Assembly: GCA_009903935.1 (NCBI GenBank)
Contig: WYEG01000049.1
Span: forward strand, 1 to 33,703
Reading direction: 5' to 3'
Length of the DNA: 33,703 nucleotides
Source of the DNA: Caldimicrobium sp.
GTDB taxonomy: Bacteria > Desulfobacterota > Thermodesulfobacteria > Thermodesulfobacteriales > Thermodesulfobacteriaceae
A program made the translations under genes and the position numbers. Shown in pieces: positions 9,261 to 17,382 of the stretch (its first letter is position 1; the number at the start of each line of letters is the position of its first letter). The notes beneath the pieces were generated by a model. That model searched no databases, had not been told where the DNA came from, and worked only from the letters and a program-made list of their open reading frames with translations.

Positions 9261-10571
9261 GTGAACGGGAAAGAAGGTCTTTTAAGCTTAGCAAACATTC
9301 CGGAGCTTAAAAGAAGGCTTTTTTATCTTTTTTTAGGTTTAGCCATCTATCGTTTTGCTGTTCATATCCCAGCGCCAGGGGTCAATTCCGAAGCTTTTTT
9401 TGAGCTCTTTCAGAGGGCTGGGGGGACTCTTTTTGGATTTTTGGACATTTTTTCTGGTGGTGCTCTTCGGAGGTTTTCAGTATGCGCTCTTGGGGTTATG
9501 CCCTACATTAGTGCTTCGATCATCATGCAACTTTTAACGGTAGTTTTTCCTAACATCAAGGAATATTACAAGGAGGGTCCAGAGGGTCGAAGGAAGATCG
9601 CCTATTATACTCGTTACTTGACGGTGGTGATCTGCCTCATTCAAGGGTTTGGTATGGCAGTAGGCTTAGAAAGGATGACAACACCTTCTGGGCTACCAAT
9701 TGTGGCCGAACCCGGGATGACCTTTAGGATCCTAACTGCCTTGACCTTGACAGCTGGGACCCTTTTTCTTGTATGGCTTGGCGAGCAGATGACTGAGCAT
9801 GGAATTGGAAACGGCATTTCCATGATCATCTTTTCCGGTATCGTTGCTGGGATTTTTCCAGCCATTGCAAGGAGTTTAAAGTTTGTGCAGACTGGGGAAT
9901 TTTCTTTCTTTGCGCTGCTTTTAATCTTGGTTTTGCTTTTTGGAATTTTAGCCTTTACTTGTTTTATGGAGTTAGCCCAGAGGCGGATCCCCGTTCATTA
10001 TGCCCGAAGACAGGTTGGGCGTCAGCTTATCGGGGGGCAGACAAGCTATTTACCTCTTAAGGTTAACACCTCGGGTGTTATTCCTCCGATATTTGCCTCC
10101 TCGGTGTTGATGTTCCCGGCAACGGTCGCAAGCTTTGTGCCCATTTCTTTCTTTCAGGAGTTATCTAAAATTTTTATCCCAAGCTCGCTTTTCTACAACC
10201 TACTTTTCGCGGCGCTTATCATCTTTTTTGCTTACTTTTATACAGCGGTGATCTTTAACCCCAAGGAGGTTGCCGACAATCTTAAGAAATGGGGAGGCTT
10301 TATCCCTGGTATTAGACCAGGTCGTCAAACTGAGGAGTTTTTAGAAAAAGTGTTAACGAGGATAACCGCGATCGGGGCGATATACCTTGCCTTTATCTGC
10401 ATTCTTCCTAACTTCTTAGTATTCAACCTTAATATCCCCTTTTATTTTGGTGGGACATCGCTTTTGATCGTTGTGGGAGTTGCTCTTGACCTTATAGGTC
10501 AAATTGAAGCTCATCTTTTAAGCAGACAATACGAAGCCTTCATAAAGCATACCAAGCTTAAAACAAAATAA
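9261..10571 (+). CDS. secY: Protein translocase subunit SecY
   Basis: SecY is the inner-membrane channel of the Sec translocon that works with SecE and SecA or the ribosome. The 436-residue product has the family length and about ten hydrophobic segments, the first at about 17-37. Motifs: IPAPGVNSEAF (plug region), FSGGALRRFSV, LGVMPYISASIIMQLL, GIGNGISMIIF and YARRQVGRQLIGGQTSYLPL (cytosolic loop), then IPGIRPGRQTEEFL. The start is GTG at 9261 with only a weak AAGG site 10 bases upstream, an oddity in an otherwise well-marked cluster. Confidence 0.97.
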   Translation: MNGKEGLLSLANIPELKRRLFYLFLGLAIYRFAVHIPAPGVNSEAFFELFQRAGGTLFGFLDIFSGGALRRFSVCALGVMPYISASIIMQLLTVVFPNIKEYYKEGPEGRRKIAYYTRYLTVVICLIQGFGMAVGLERMTTPSGLPIVAEPGMTFRILTALTLTAGTLFLVWLGEQMTEHGIGNGISMIIFSGIVAGIFPAIARSLKFVQTGEFSFFALLLILVLLFGILAFTCFMELAQRRIPVHYARRQVGRQLIGGQTSYLPLKVNTSGVIPPIFASSVLMFPATVASFVPISFFQELSKIFIPSSLFYNLLFAALIIFFAYFYTAVIFNPKEVADNLKKWGGFIPGIRPGRQTEEFLEKVLTRITAIGAIYLAFICILPNFLVFNLNIPFYFGGTSLLIVVGVALDLIGQIEAHLLSRQYEAFIKHTKLKTK

Positions 10572-10584
10572 GAGGAGGTGGGCT

Positions 10585-11235
10585 ATGAACATCGTATTTT
10601 TAGGACCTCCAGGAGCAGGGAAGGGCACGCAGGCTAAGATTTTGATCGAAAGGTATGGGATACCTCAGATCTCTACTGGTGACATGCTGAGGGAGCATAG
10701 GGCAAAGGGGACTGAGCTTGGTAAAAAGGCTCAGGAGTACATGGACAAGGGTCAGCTTGTTCCCGATGAGATCATCTTAGGTATGGTTAAGGAGAGGCTA
10801 TCACAGCCTGACTGTCAGAAGGGCTTCATCTTGGATGGTTTTCCAAGGACAGTGGCCCAAGCTGAAGCTTTGGACAAGCTACTTTCTGAGATGGGTAAAA
10901 AGCTTGACTTTGCTTTAGCTCTCATCGTGCCTGACGACCTCTTAGTAGAGAGGCTTACAGGTAGGAGGACCTGTAAAAATTGCGGAATGATGTACCATAT
11001 CAAGTATAAACCGCCAAAGGTTGAGGGGAAATGTGATGTTTGCGGAGGAGAGCTTTATCAAAGACCTGATGACAACGAAGAGACGGTGAGAAACAGGCTT
11101 AAAGTTTATCATGAACAAACTGCCCCGTTGATTGAATACTATAAGAATAAGGGCATCTTAAGGGAGATAGACGGGAGCAAATCTATTGAAGAGATTACGC
11201 AACAGATAATTTCTATCCTTGAAGGGAAGGCTTAA
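10585..11235 (+). CDS. adk: Adenylate kinase with zinc-type LID
   Basis: Adenylate kinase interconverts AMP + ATP and 2 ADP in the cytoplasm. The P-loop GPPGAGKGT is at 7-15; ISTGDMLREH and DGFPRTVAQAEAL are the AMP-binding blocks. The LID domain carries CKNC (130-133) and CDVC (150-153), four Cys that bind structural zinc as in Gram-positive and many thermophilic enzymes. The 216 aa length is normal. GAGGAGGT precedes the ATG. adk between secY and map is a common order. Confidence 0.97.
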   Translation: MNIVFLGPPGAGKGTQAKILIERYGIPQISTGDMLREHRAKGTELGKKAQEYMDKGQLVPDEIILGMVKERLSQPDCQKGFILDGFPRTVAQAEALDKLLSEMGKKLDFALALIVPDDLLVERLTGRRTCKNCGMMYHIKYKPPKVEGKCDVCGGELYQRPDDNEETVRNRLKVYHEQTAPLIEYYKNKGILREIDGSKSIEEITQQIISILEGKA

Positions 11236-11239
11236 GGGT

Positions 11240-12004
11240 TTGTGGGGAGAACCACGACCGATCCTCAAGACGAAGGAGGAGATCGAGAAGCTTCGAAGGG
11301 TTAACAAAATTGTTATGGAAATTTTGTTAGCCTTGAAGGAGGAGGTAAAACCTGGCAAGTGCACCTTTGAGTTTGAGGAGTTAGCCCTTTTGCTCTGCGA
11401 AAAGAAGGGGGTAAAGCCAGCCTTTAAGGGCTACCGGGGATATCCCTATGCTTTGTGTGTGTCGGTCAATGAAGAGGTAGTGCATGGCATGCCTCGGAAG
11501 GATAAGTATTTGAAGGAAGGGGATATAGTGAGCTTTGATTTTGGAGCCATTCTTGACGGTTATTATGGGGATGCCGCTTTGACCGTTGGTGTTGGAGAGG
11601 TTTCTGAGCTAGCAAAGACCCTTATGAAGGCTACTGAGGAGGCACTTTATAAAGGTATTGAAAAAGCAAGGATTGGTAATAAAATAGGGGATATCTCTTA
11701 CGCCATTCAAAGGCATGTTGAATCTTATGGTTTTAGCCCGGTTAAGGATTTTGTGGGGCATGGTATTGGAAGAAATTTGCATGAACCCCCAGAGGTGCCT
11801 AATTGGGGAAAGCCGGGGAGGGGGTTAAGGATTGAAGTAGGTATGGTTTTAGCTATAGAGCCTATGGTGTCGGCAGGTAGTTCAGAGGTAGAGATTTTGT
11901 CCGATGGTTGGACTGCGGTAACAAAGGATAGGAGTTTATCTGCGCATTTTGAGCATACTGTAGCCATTACTCCACGAGGACCGGAAATATTATCAAAGGT
12001 ATAG
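11240..12004 (+). CDS. map: Methionine aminopeptidase, type I
   Basis: This metalloenzyme removes the initiator methionine from new proteins. All five metal ligands are present in order: D100 (VSFDFGA), D111 (GYYGDAALT), H174 (FVGHGIGRNLHEPP), E207 (VLAIEPM) and E238 (HFEHTVAIT), numbering from the TTG at 11240. The frame opens at a TTG at 11219 inside adk; I prefer the TTG at 11240, 9 bases after GGGAAGG (11224-11230). There is no N-terminal zinc extension, so it is the short class-Ia form. infA follows 7 bases later. Confidence 0.95.
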   Translation: MWGEPRPILKTKEEIEKLRRVNKIVMEILLALKEEVKPGKCTFEFEELALLLCEKKGVKPAFKGYRGYPYALCVSVNEEVVHGMPRKDKYLKEGDIVSFDFGAILDGYYGDAALTVGVGEVSELAKTLMKATEEALYKGIEKARIGNKIGDISYAIQRHVESYGFSPVKDFVGHGIGRNLHEPPEVPNWGKPGRGLRIEVGMVLAIEPMVSAGSSEVEILSDGWTAVTKDRSLSAHFEHTVAITPRGPEILSKV

Positions 12005-12011
12005 GTAAGCC

Positions 12012-12260
12012 ATGGCCAAAGAAGATGTGATCCATCTTGAGGGCAAGGTGGTTGAAGCCTTGCCCAATGCTATGTTTAGGGTTGAGCTTGAGACGGGGCA
12101 TACTGTTCTTGCTCATATTTCTGGCAAGATGAGGGTGCATTACATTCGGATCTTGCCAGGAGACACAGTTGTGGTAGAATTGTCGCCTTACGACCTTACA
12201 CGAGGAAGGATAATCTACAGAGGAAGTAAGAAAGACTGGGAAGCAGGGAGGGAGAAATAG
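12012..12260 (+). CDS. infA: Translation initiation factor IF-1
   Basis: IF-1 occupies the 30S A site during initiation. The OB-fold protein has [40 protein letters not shown] and [20 protein letters not shown], the typical sequence. It is 82 residues against the usual 72, with a polar tail after YRG ([11 protein letters not shown]). AGGTA-type purines precede its ATG. The gene lies before rpmJ, as in most bacteria with this alpha cluster. Confidence 0.96.
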   Translation: MAKEDVIHLEGKVVEALPNAMFRVELETGHTVLAHISGKMRVHYIRILPGDTVVVELSPYDLTRGRIIYRGSKKDWEAGREK

Positions 12261-12261
12261 T

Positions 12262-12375
12262 ATGAAGGTTAGTCCATCGGTAAAGAAGAGATGCCAAAAG
12301 TGTAAGATTATAAGAAGGAAGGGAGTAGTGAGGGTTATTTGTGAAAATCCTAAGCATAAGCAAAGGCAGGGTTAG
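12262..12375 (+). CDS. rpmJ: 50S ribosomal protein L36, zinc type
   Basis: L36 is the smallest ribosomal protein. I translated it by hand because it is very short: ATG at 12262 to TAG at 12373-12375, 37 residues starting [15 protein letters not shown]. The zinc ligands C11, C14, C27 and H32 are all present ([17 protein letters not shown]), so this is the C+ form. It follows infA by one base, with GGGAGGGAGAAA ahead of it, and precedes rpsM. Confidence 0.96.
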   Translation: MKVSPSVKKRCQKCKIIRRKGVVRVICENPKHKQRQG

Positions 12376-12384
12376 GGGGTAGGC

Positions 12385-12753
12385 ATGCCTAAGATCGCAG
12401 GTGTAGACATACCAGAAAGAAAGCCAGTTGAAATAGCCTTGACCTACATTTATGGGATAGGGAGGACGCAAGCTCAGGTAATCTGCACGAGAGCTGGGAT
12501 TGATTGGTTTAAGAAAGTGAAGGACTTGACGGAAGAGGAGATCAACCGCATAAGACAGATCGTGGAGAAGGAATACAAGGTAGAGGGTGATTTAAGGAAA
12601 GAGGTAAGACAAAACATTCAAAGGTTGATAAGCATTGGCTGCTATAGAGGGTTGAGGCATCAGCGCGGGTTGCCTGTTCGTGGACAGAGGACCCGTTCCA
12701 ACGCAAGAACACGCAAAGGTCCAAGACCAAGCTCATTAAGGCGTAAGAAGTAG
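12385..12753 (+). CDS. rpsM: 30S ribosomal protein S13
   Basis: S13 is a 30S head protein contacting P-site tRNA and bridging to the large subunit. The 122-residue product has [20 protein letters not shown], then [13 protein letters not shown] and the C-terminal basic tail with [27 protein letters not shown] site precedes the ATG. It opens the alpha part of the cluster (rpsM-rpsK-rpsD-rpoA-rplQ). Confidence 0.97.
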   Translation: MPKIAGVDIPERKPVEIALTYIYGIGRTQAQVICTRAGIDWFKKVKDLTEEEINRIRQIVEKEYKVEGDLRKEVRQNIQRLISIGCYRGLRHQRGLPVRGQRTRSNARTRKGPRPSSLRRKK

Positions 12754-12762
12754 GGGGAGAAA

Positions 12763-13149
12763 ATGGCAAAGGCAAAGGCAAAAAAGAAAAAGGTCAAACG
12801 AACAGTAAGCGAGGGCATTATTCACATCCATTCAACCTTTAACAACACCATAGTAACCATTACAGACAGGCAAGGCAATGTGATTGCTTGGGCAAGCGGT
12901 GGGACCGAGGGCTTTAAAGGAACAAGAAAAGGGACGCCTTATGCAGCTCAGCTTGCCATGCAGAGTGCTTTAAAGAAGGCTCAACCCTATGGTCTTAAAG
13001 AAGTTTGGGTGTATGTGAAGGGACCAGGTCCAGGAAGAGAGGCTGCGCTTAGGGCTTTACAGGGCTCTGGGCTTAAGGTAACCTTAATCAAGGATGTAAC
13101 TCCTATACCTCACGACGGTTGCAGACCGCCTAAAAGAAGAAGGGTCTAA
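12763..13149 (+). CDS. rpsK: 30S ribosomal protein S11
   Basis: S11 lies on the platform of the 30S subunit near the mRNA exit. The 128-residue product has [38 protein letters not shown], then [15 protein letters not shown] and near the end [19 protein letters not shown], all family signatures. The N-terminus is Lys-rich ([13 protein letters not shown]). AGGGGGAG precedes the ATG. Confidence 0.97.
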   Translation: MAKAKAKKKKVKRTVSEGIIHIHSTFNNTIVTITDRQGNVIAWASGGTEGFKGTRKGTPYAAQLAMQSALKKAQPYGLKEVWVYVKGPGPGREAALRALQGSGLKVTLIKDVTPIPHDGCRPPKRRRV

Positions 13150-13170
13150 AGTAGAAAAAGGAGGGATAAA

Positions 13171-13803
13171 GTGGCAAGGTATACAGGACCAAGGTGTAGG
13201 CTTTGCAGAAGAGAGGGAAGAAAGCTTTTCCTTAAGGGAGAGCGTTGTTATACAGATAAATGCGCCTTTGAGCGTAGAAGCTATCCACCAGGGCAGCACG
13301 GCCCACTACAGTTAAGGGTAAAGCTTTCAGAATACGGTATCCGTTTAAGAGAAAAGCAGAAGGTAAAGCGTATATATGGTATTTCTGAGAAGCAGATGAA
13401 AAAGTATTATGAAATGGCAGTCCACATGCCTGGGCAGGCGGGTCATAATCTGCTCCAGCTTCTCGAGAGAAGGCTTGATAATGTGGTGTATAGGCTTGGC
13501 TTTGCCTCATCAAGGGCTCAGGCAAGGCAAATGGTAAACCATGGCTTTTTTATGGTTAACGGACGCAATGTTGATGTTCCATCTTACTTAGTTAAGCCCG
13601 GTGATGTTATTGAGTTGAAAGAAAAGTACAGAAATAACCCTCAAATTCAAGAAAACCTTGAGGTCCGTGTTCAGAGGGGTATACCTGGATGGCTTGAGCT
13701 TGAACCGGATAACTTCCGTGGAAGGGTAAAGGCTTTACCTACGAGAGAAGACATTACTATGCCCATCCAAGAAAGCTACATCATCGAGTTTTACTCTCGA
13801 TAA
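13171..13803 (+). CDS. rpsD: 30S ribosomal protein S4, zinc type
   Basis: S4 is a primary 16S binder and, in E. coli, the alpha-operon repressor. The N-terminus carries C9, C12, C26 and C31 (CRLC, CYTDKC), the C+ zinc form. Then come [10 protein letters not shown] and the S4 domain with [20 protein letters not shown] and [20 protein letters not shown]. The 210-residue length is normal. The start is GTG at 13171, preceded by AAGGAGGGAT. Confidence 0.97.
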   Translation: MARYTGPRCRLCRREGRKLFLKGERCYTDKCAFERRSYPPGQHGPLQLRVKLSEYGIRLREKQKVKRIYGISEKQMKKYYEMAVHMPGQAGHNLLQLLERRLDNVVYRLGFASSRAQARQMVNHGFFMVNGRNVDVPSYLVKPGDVIELKEKYRNNPQIQENLEVRVQRGIPGWLELEPDNFRGRVKALPTREDITMPIQESYIIEFYSR

Positions 13804-13835
13804 TCGTCGAGAAACCATTACAGAGGTAAGGCTAT

Positions 13836-14822
13836 ATGAAAAGGCCGGTAGAGTTAATCAAACCCGAAAGTGTTAAAATTGATGAGGATAGTAAGCTTCC
13901 TTACTATGGGAAGTTTATAATTGAACCTTTGGAAAGAGGCTTTGGGATCACCCTTGGGAATGCCTTAAGAAGGGTTTTGCTTTCTTCCATCCCTGGTTAT
14001 GCCATAACTGAGGCGCGGATAGAGGGGGCACCTCATGAGTTTGTTAGTTTGCCGGGAGTTCTCGAAGATGGCACGGAGATTGTTTTAAACCTAAAGGGAG
14101 TGAGATTTAGGTTAAAAGGTGAGGGTCCATTTTTGGCTAAGATTGAGAAAAAAGGTCCAGCTGAAGTAAAGGCTTCAGACATAAAACTACCTAATGGGGC
14201 AGGAGAGGTTGTCAATCCAGACCATCATATTTTAACTTTAACAACCGATAGAAGCATTACCATTGAGCTTAAGATTGAGAAGGGGCGCGGTTATGCTCCG
14301 GCTGAATATCAGAAGGGGCACGAACCCGGGGTAATTTTAATAGACGGAATTTTTTCTCCTATAACTAAGGTCAATTTTACGGTTACGCAGGCAAGAGTGG
14401 GTAAAAGCAGCGATTACGACCGTTTAACCCTTGAAATCTGGACTGACGGGACTATAGACCCGAAGGATGCCCTTGCTTATTCAGCAAAGGTCCTTATAGA
14501 ACAATTTTCCATATTTACTGGTGGGATGGAACTACCTGAAATCTCAAGACCTGTTGGAGATACTTCGGCTATTTACAGCGTTTGTAATGTTTTAAACATG
14601 ACGATCGAGGAGCTTGATCTTTCAGGTAGAGCTTACAACTGTCTTAAATCGGCTGGGATAAACTATGTAGGAGAACTGGTAAAGTATACAGAAGCGGAGC
14701 TTCTTAAGCTTCGGAGCTTTGGTAAAAAATCCCTTGATGAAATCGTTGAAAAATTGAGCCAATATAATCTTAGACTTGGGATGAAAGACATTAACTGGAA
14801 ACCGCCGCGCCCGGTTTCTTGA
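13836..14822 (+). CDS. rpoA: RNA polymerase subunit alpha
   Basis: The alpha subunit dimerises to start RNA polymerase assembly and its C-terminal domain binds UP elements and activators. N-terminal domain: GFGITLGNALRRVLLSSIPG, AITEARIEGAPHEFVSLPGV and NPDHHILTL. C-terminal domain (about 250-325): EELDLSGRAYNCLKSAGINY and LLKLRSFGKKSLDEI, with the helix-hairpin-helix residues. At 328 residues it is full length. A GAGGTAAG site lies 6 bases before the ATG. It precedes rplQ after 42 bases. Confidence 0.97.
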   Translation: MKRPVELIKPESVKIDEDSKLPYYGKFIIEPLERGFGITLGNALRRVLLSSIPGYAITEARIEGAPHEFVSLPGVLEDGTEIVLNLKGVRFRLKGEGPFLAKIEKKGPAEVKASDIKLPNGAGEVVNPDHHILTLTTDRSITIELKIEKGRGYAPAEYQKGHEPGVILIDGIFSPITKVNFTVTQARVGKSSDYDRLTLEIWTDGTIDPKDALAYSAKVLIEQFSIFTGGMELPEISRPVGDTSAIYSVCNVLNMTIEELDLSGRAYNCLKSAGINYVGELVKYTEAELLKLRSFGKKSLDEIVEKLSQYNLRLGMKDINWKPPRPVS

Positions 14823-14864
14823 AGCTTTGGCTTAGGCAGAGTTGATGAATAGGAGGAGGATAAG

Positions 14865-15425
14865 ATGAGGCATAGGAAGCGTAGTAGAAGGCTCACGACA
14901 ACTTCAGAACATAGATTAGCCCTAATGAGGAACCAGGTTAGGGATCTTTTGACGCATGGAAGAATTGTGACCACCCTCCCCAAGGCGAAAGAGCTTAGAA
15001 GATATGCAGAAAGGATGATAACTTTAGCAAAGAAGGGGGACCTCGCTTCCCGTAGGAGAGCCTTAGCTTTTATTCAAGATAAGGTAGTAGTTAGAAAGCT
15101 CTTTACTGAGCTTAGGGAGAAGTATCTTGACCGTCCAGGTGGCTACACAAGGATCGTAAAGCTTGGAGAAAGAAGGGGTGATGGAGCTTTCTTAGCGATG
15201 GTCGAACTTGTGGAAGAGAAGTTAACCTTTAAAAAATCCAAGAAAATTTCGGAAAGATTGAAAAAAATAAACGAATTTATAGAAAAAAAGAAAAAAGAGC
15301 TCCAACCTCAACCAGAACCAGCAGAAGCTAAGCCTGCAGAAAACCAAGCGGAAGTTGAAGAGGAAAGAGTGCAAGCAACGGAGGAAGCTTCTTCCTCACA
15401 AGGAACACAGGAAGTTAACACCTAA
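14865..15425 (+). CDS. rplQ: 50S ribosomal protein L17 with a long acidic tail
   Basis: L17 lies near the tunnel exit. The core is standard: MRHRKRSRRLTTTSEHRLAL, RNQVRDLLTHGRIVTTLPKA and RYAERMITLAKKGDLASRRR, then VKLGERRGDGAFLAMVELV. At 186 residues it is about 65 longer than the usual 115-130; the extra part begins with Lys-rich helices (about 125-145) and ends in a Gln/Glu/Pro/Ala-rich acidic segment (QPQPEPAEAKPAENQAEVEE and on). Tails occur on L17 in other phyla but their role is unknown. It is the last gene of the ribosomal run. Confidence 0.96.
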   Translation: MRHRKRSRRLTTTSEHRLALMRNQVRDLLTHGRIVTTLPKAKELRRYAERMITLAKKGDLASRRRALAFIQDKVVVRKLFTELREKYLDRPGGYTRIVKLGERRGDGAFLAMVELVEEKLTFKKSKKISERLKKINEFIEKKKKELQPQPEPAEAKPAENQAEVEEERVQATEEASSSQGTQEVNT

Positions 15426-15441
15426 AATTTATAAGTTAGAA

Positions 15442-15457
15442 GCCCCCTTTAGGGGGC
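15442..15457 (+). terminator. Terminator after the ribosomal protein cluster
   Basis: GCCCCC-TTTA-GGGGGC forms a 6-bp perfect GC stem with a 4-base loop, followed by ATTCTTTAT. It lies 16 bases after the rplQ stop. It is the only strong hairpin I see after 15.4 kb of tightly packed genes. The T-run is broken, so some read-through into the next gene is possible. Confidence 0.75.
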
Positions 15458-15472
15458 ATTCTTTATGGTCCC

Positions 15473-16927
15473 TTGTGTCATATAAAGAAAGACATTCAAA
15501 ATCGGTTCTTTTTGCTTTTTAGCTCACCCGATAAGGAAAGGATAACTCATCTCCTTTTTGATTTATCAAAGACCGAGAAGATGTTTATCGTTGGTGGAGC
15601 GGTGAGGGATAGCCTCATTGGTAAATCCTTTAACGACCTTGATTTAGTGGTTGAAAGGAACCCTGAAGGGATAGCGAAGAAGCTTGCAAAAGACCTTGGG
15701 TTTGCCTTTGTTGAGCTTTCGCGAGAATTTGGTATCTACCGGGTTGCTAATCCTTGGACTGTTATCGATATAAGCCTTCAACGAAGGAAATCCATTGAAG
15801 AGGACCTTAAGCTAAGAGACTTTACAATAAACGCCATGGCTATTCCGGTGAGGAGCTTATTTGAGGATAGGGCTTATTTTATCGATCCTTTCTTAGGTTA
15901 TGTAGATTTAAAAGAAAAACGGGTCCGGGGAATTGCAGAGGGAAACATAGTAGATGATCCGTTGAGGATCCTGCGAGGATATCGTTTTTTTGCTCAAGGA
16001 TACGGCTTATTAGAGAGGAAGACCAGAGAATGGTTTGCTAAGCATGCTAAAAGTTTAATCCTTTCTGCACCGGAAAGGATTCTTTATGAGCTTGAGTTGA
16101 TACTTTTAACTGACCGGGCATATGAGGCATTTGTTCTTATGGATGAAGACGGGGTGCTTGAGGTAATCTTCCCGGAGGTCAACCCTTGCAGGAATGTCCC
16201 TCAGCCTGAGTATCATCATCTTGATGTCTGGGGGCACATGCTTGAGAGTTTAAAGTGGGCAGAAGCCATTTTAAAGGACCCTGAAGCTTACCTTGGGCGA
16301 AGCTTGCCTAAGGATTTGAAGGAGGATAAGGATTTTATCATTTCGGTAAAACTGGCAAGCTTTTTTCATGACCTTGGCAAGGGATATACCTTTAAACAGA
16401 CCGAGGAAAGGATTGTATTTTACGGACACGAAAAAGTTTCATCAGATTTAGCTCTGAAAATAGCTGAGAGATTGAGGTTTAAAAGGGATTTAGGGGAAAG
16501 GATAGCTCTCTTGGTTAAAAGCCACATGCGTCCCTGTCAACTGCTAACCGAGTTTGAGAAGGGGACGCTTACTATTCGGGCTAAAAGAAATTTAATTAAA
16601 GATGTTCCCTATCTTTGGGATCTGTTTATCGTTGCTATGGCCGATAGCCTTGCAAGTAGAGGTGTAGATAAAGAGCCTGACTACGAAGACAGACTTAGAT
16701 CCTTCTTTCATCATCTTTTTTCCTTTAAAGAAGAGCTTGAGAGGGTAGAAAAGAGAGAAAGAGTCCTAACCGGCAGGGATCTAATAGAGCTTGGTTTTAA
16801 ACCTGGTCCAATCTTTAGCAAAATATTGGCAGCGGTTGAACTAAAAGTTTTGGAGGGTGAGATAAAAACTAAAGAGGAAGCTGTGAAATTTGTGCTGGAA
16901 AATTATTCAACTTACCTTTTGACTTAA
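15473..16927 (+). CDS. tRNA nucleotidyltransferase / poly(A) polymerase class II, with HD domain
   Basis: The product belongs to the class II CCA-adding enzyme family, which builds or repairs the 3' CCA of tRNA. Visible: GGAVRDSLIG (41-50), the catalytic pair in DLDLVV (55-60), RDFTINAMAI (115-124), DDPLRILRGYRFFAQ (161-175), and an HD metal site FFHDLGKG (297-304) with HHLDVWGH before it. It could be a full CCA enzyme, or a CC- or A-adding specialist, which cannot be decided by eye. The start is uncertain: TTG at 15473 has no ribosome-binding site and lies 16 bases after the terminator; M37 would be too short. All three tRNA genes in the window lack an encoded CCA, so such an enzyme is required. 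Confidence 0.88.
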   Translation: MCHIKKDIQNRFFLLFSSPDKERITHLLFDLSKTEKMFIVGGAVRDSLIGKSFNDLDLVVERNPEGIAKKLAKDLGFAFVELSREFGIYRVANPWTVIDISLQRRKSIEEDLKLRDFTINAMAIPVRSLFEDRAYFIDPFLGYVDLKEKRVRGIAEGNIVDDPLRILRGYRFFAQGYGLLERKTREWFAKHAKSLILSAPERILYELELILLTDRAYEAFVLMDEDGVLEVIFPEVNPCRNVPQPEYHHLDVWGHMLESLKWAEAILKDPEAYLGRSLPKDLKEDKDFIISVKLASFFHDLGKGYTFKQTEERIVFYGHEKVSSDLALKIAERLRFKRDLGERIALLVKSHMRPCQLLTEFEKGTLTIRAKRNLIKDVPYLWDLFIVAMADSLASRGVDKEPDYEDRLRSFFHHLFSFKEELERVEKRERVLTGRDLIELGFKPGPIFSKILAAVELKVLEGEIKTKEEAVKFVLENYSTYLLT

Positions 16928-16984
16928 AGATTACCAAAGAATTTTTTATTTATTGCCTTATTGGATCAACTAAGGTAGCACATC

Positions 16985-17094
16985 TAGGAAGAATGTGTAG
17001 GGGTGGCTGCTCGCCTAACACAAACCAAAATATAAGACTACCGGTTGGTCGCCTTACAACTTTTTTAATGGGCAAACGCCGTTTGCTCCTACAT
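16985..17094 (-). repeat. Three-palindrome dispersed repeat, copy 1
   Basis: The complement of this stretch reads closely like 26105-26216, so the two are inverted copies about 9 kb apart. It contains GGGCAAACGCCGTTTGC (17070-17086), ACCGGTTGGTCGC (17040-17052) and GGGTGGCTGCTCGCC (17000-17014), each a small palindrome separated by AT-rich spacers. It fills most of the 217-base gap between the nucleotidyltransferase gene and tRNA-Asn. Nothing else is seen in that gap except the tRNA promoter. Confidence 0.8.
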
Positions 17095-17104
17095 TTAACC
17101 CCCC

Positions 17105-17132
17105 TTGACATTGTTTTAAAATCGTTTATTTT
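17105..17132 (+). promoter_or_regulatory. Promoter of tRNA-Asn
   Basis: TTGACA (17105-17110) is a perfect -35 box, followed after 16 bases by TATTTT (17127-17132). Transcription would start a few bases before the tRNA 5' end at 17145. Sequence reading only; the -10 box matches four of six consensus bases. Confidence 0.65.
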
Positions 17133-17144
17133 AAAAAATAATCT

Positions 17145-17217
17145 TCCCCGGTAGCTCAATCGGCAGAGCGGCGGGCTGTTAACCCGTAGGTTGCAGGTTC
17201 GAGTCCTGCCCGGGGAG
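17145..17217 (+). tRNA. tRNA-Asn (anticodon GTT)
   Basis: A full cloverleaf can be drawn: acceptor TCCCCGG / CCGGGGA, D arm GCTC...GAGC, anticodon arm GCGGG-CTGTTAA-CCCGT with anticodon GTT, variable AGGTT, T arm GCAGG-TTCGAGT-CCTGC. Discriminator is G. The next bases are CTT, so CCA is not encoded and must be added by the enzyme of the neighbouring gene class. It is 73 bases long. Confidence 0.95.
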
Positions 17218-17382
17218 CTTCTTAAAATTATCCAGGTGTTTAAATCGTATTAAAAAATATCGTAGATTTGAACATCTAATCTAAATTGATAACCAAACAA
17301 AAGAGGTTCAAAATTTGTTTTTCTTTTTAAAAAAGTCAGAGAACCTGAGATTACAAAAAAAATACATTGTGAGGGAATAGGC
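17218..17382. other. Leader region between tRNA-Asn and rho
   Basis: AT-rich stretch without a gene. AGGTTC (17304-17309) and GAACCT (17340-17345) can pair around a T/A-rich loop, leaving a possible leader structure before rho. rho leaders are regulated by Rho itself in enterobacteria; here this is only a possibility. I see no convincing -10/-35 pair. Confidence 0.35.

Noticed and set aside
16950-17159. 69-codon - strand frame before tRNA-Asn
   Set aside because: It covers the dispersed repeat and the tRNA promoter; no support as a gene.
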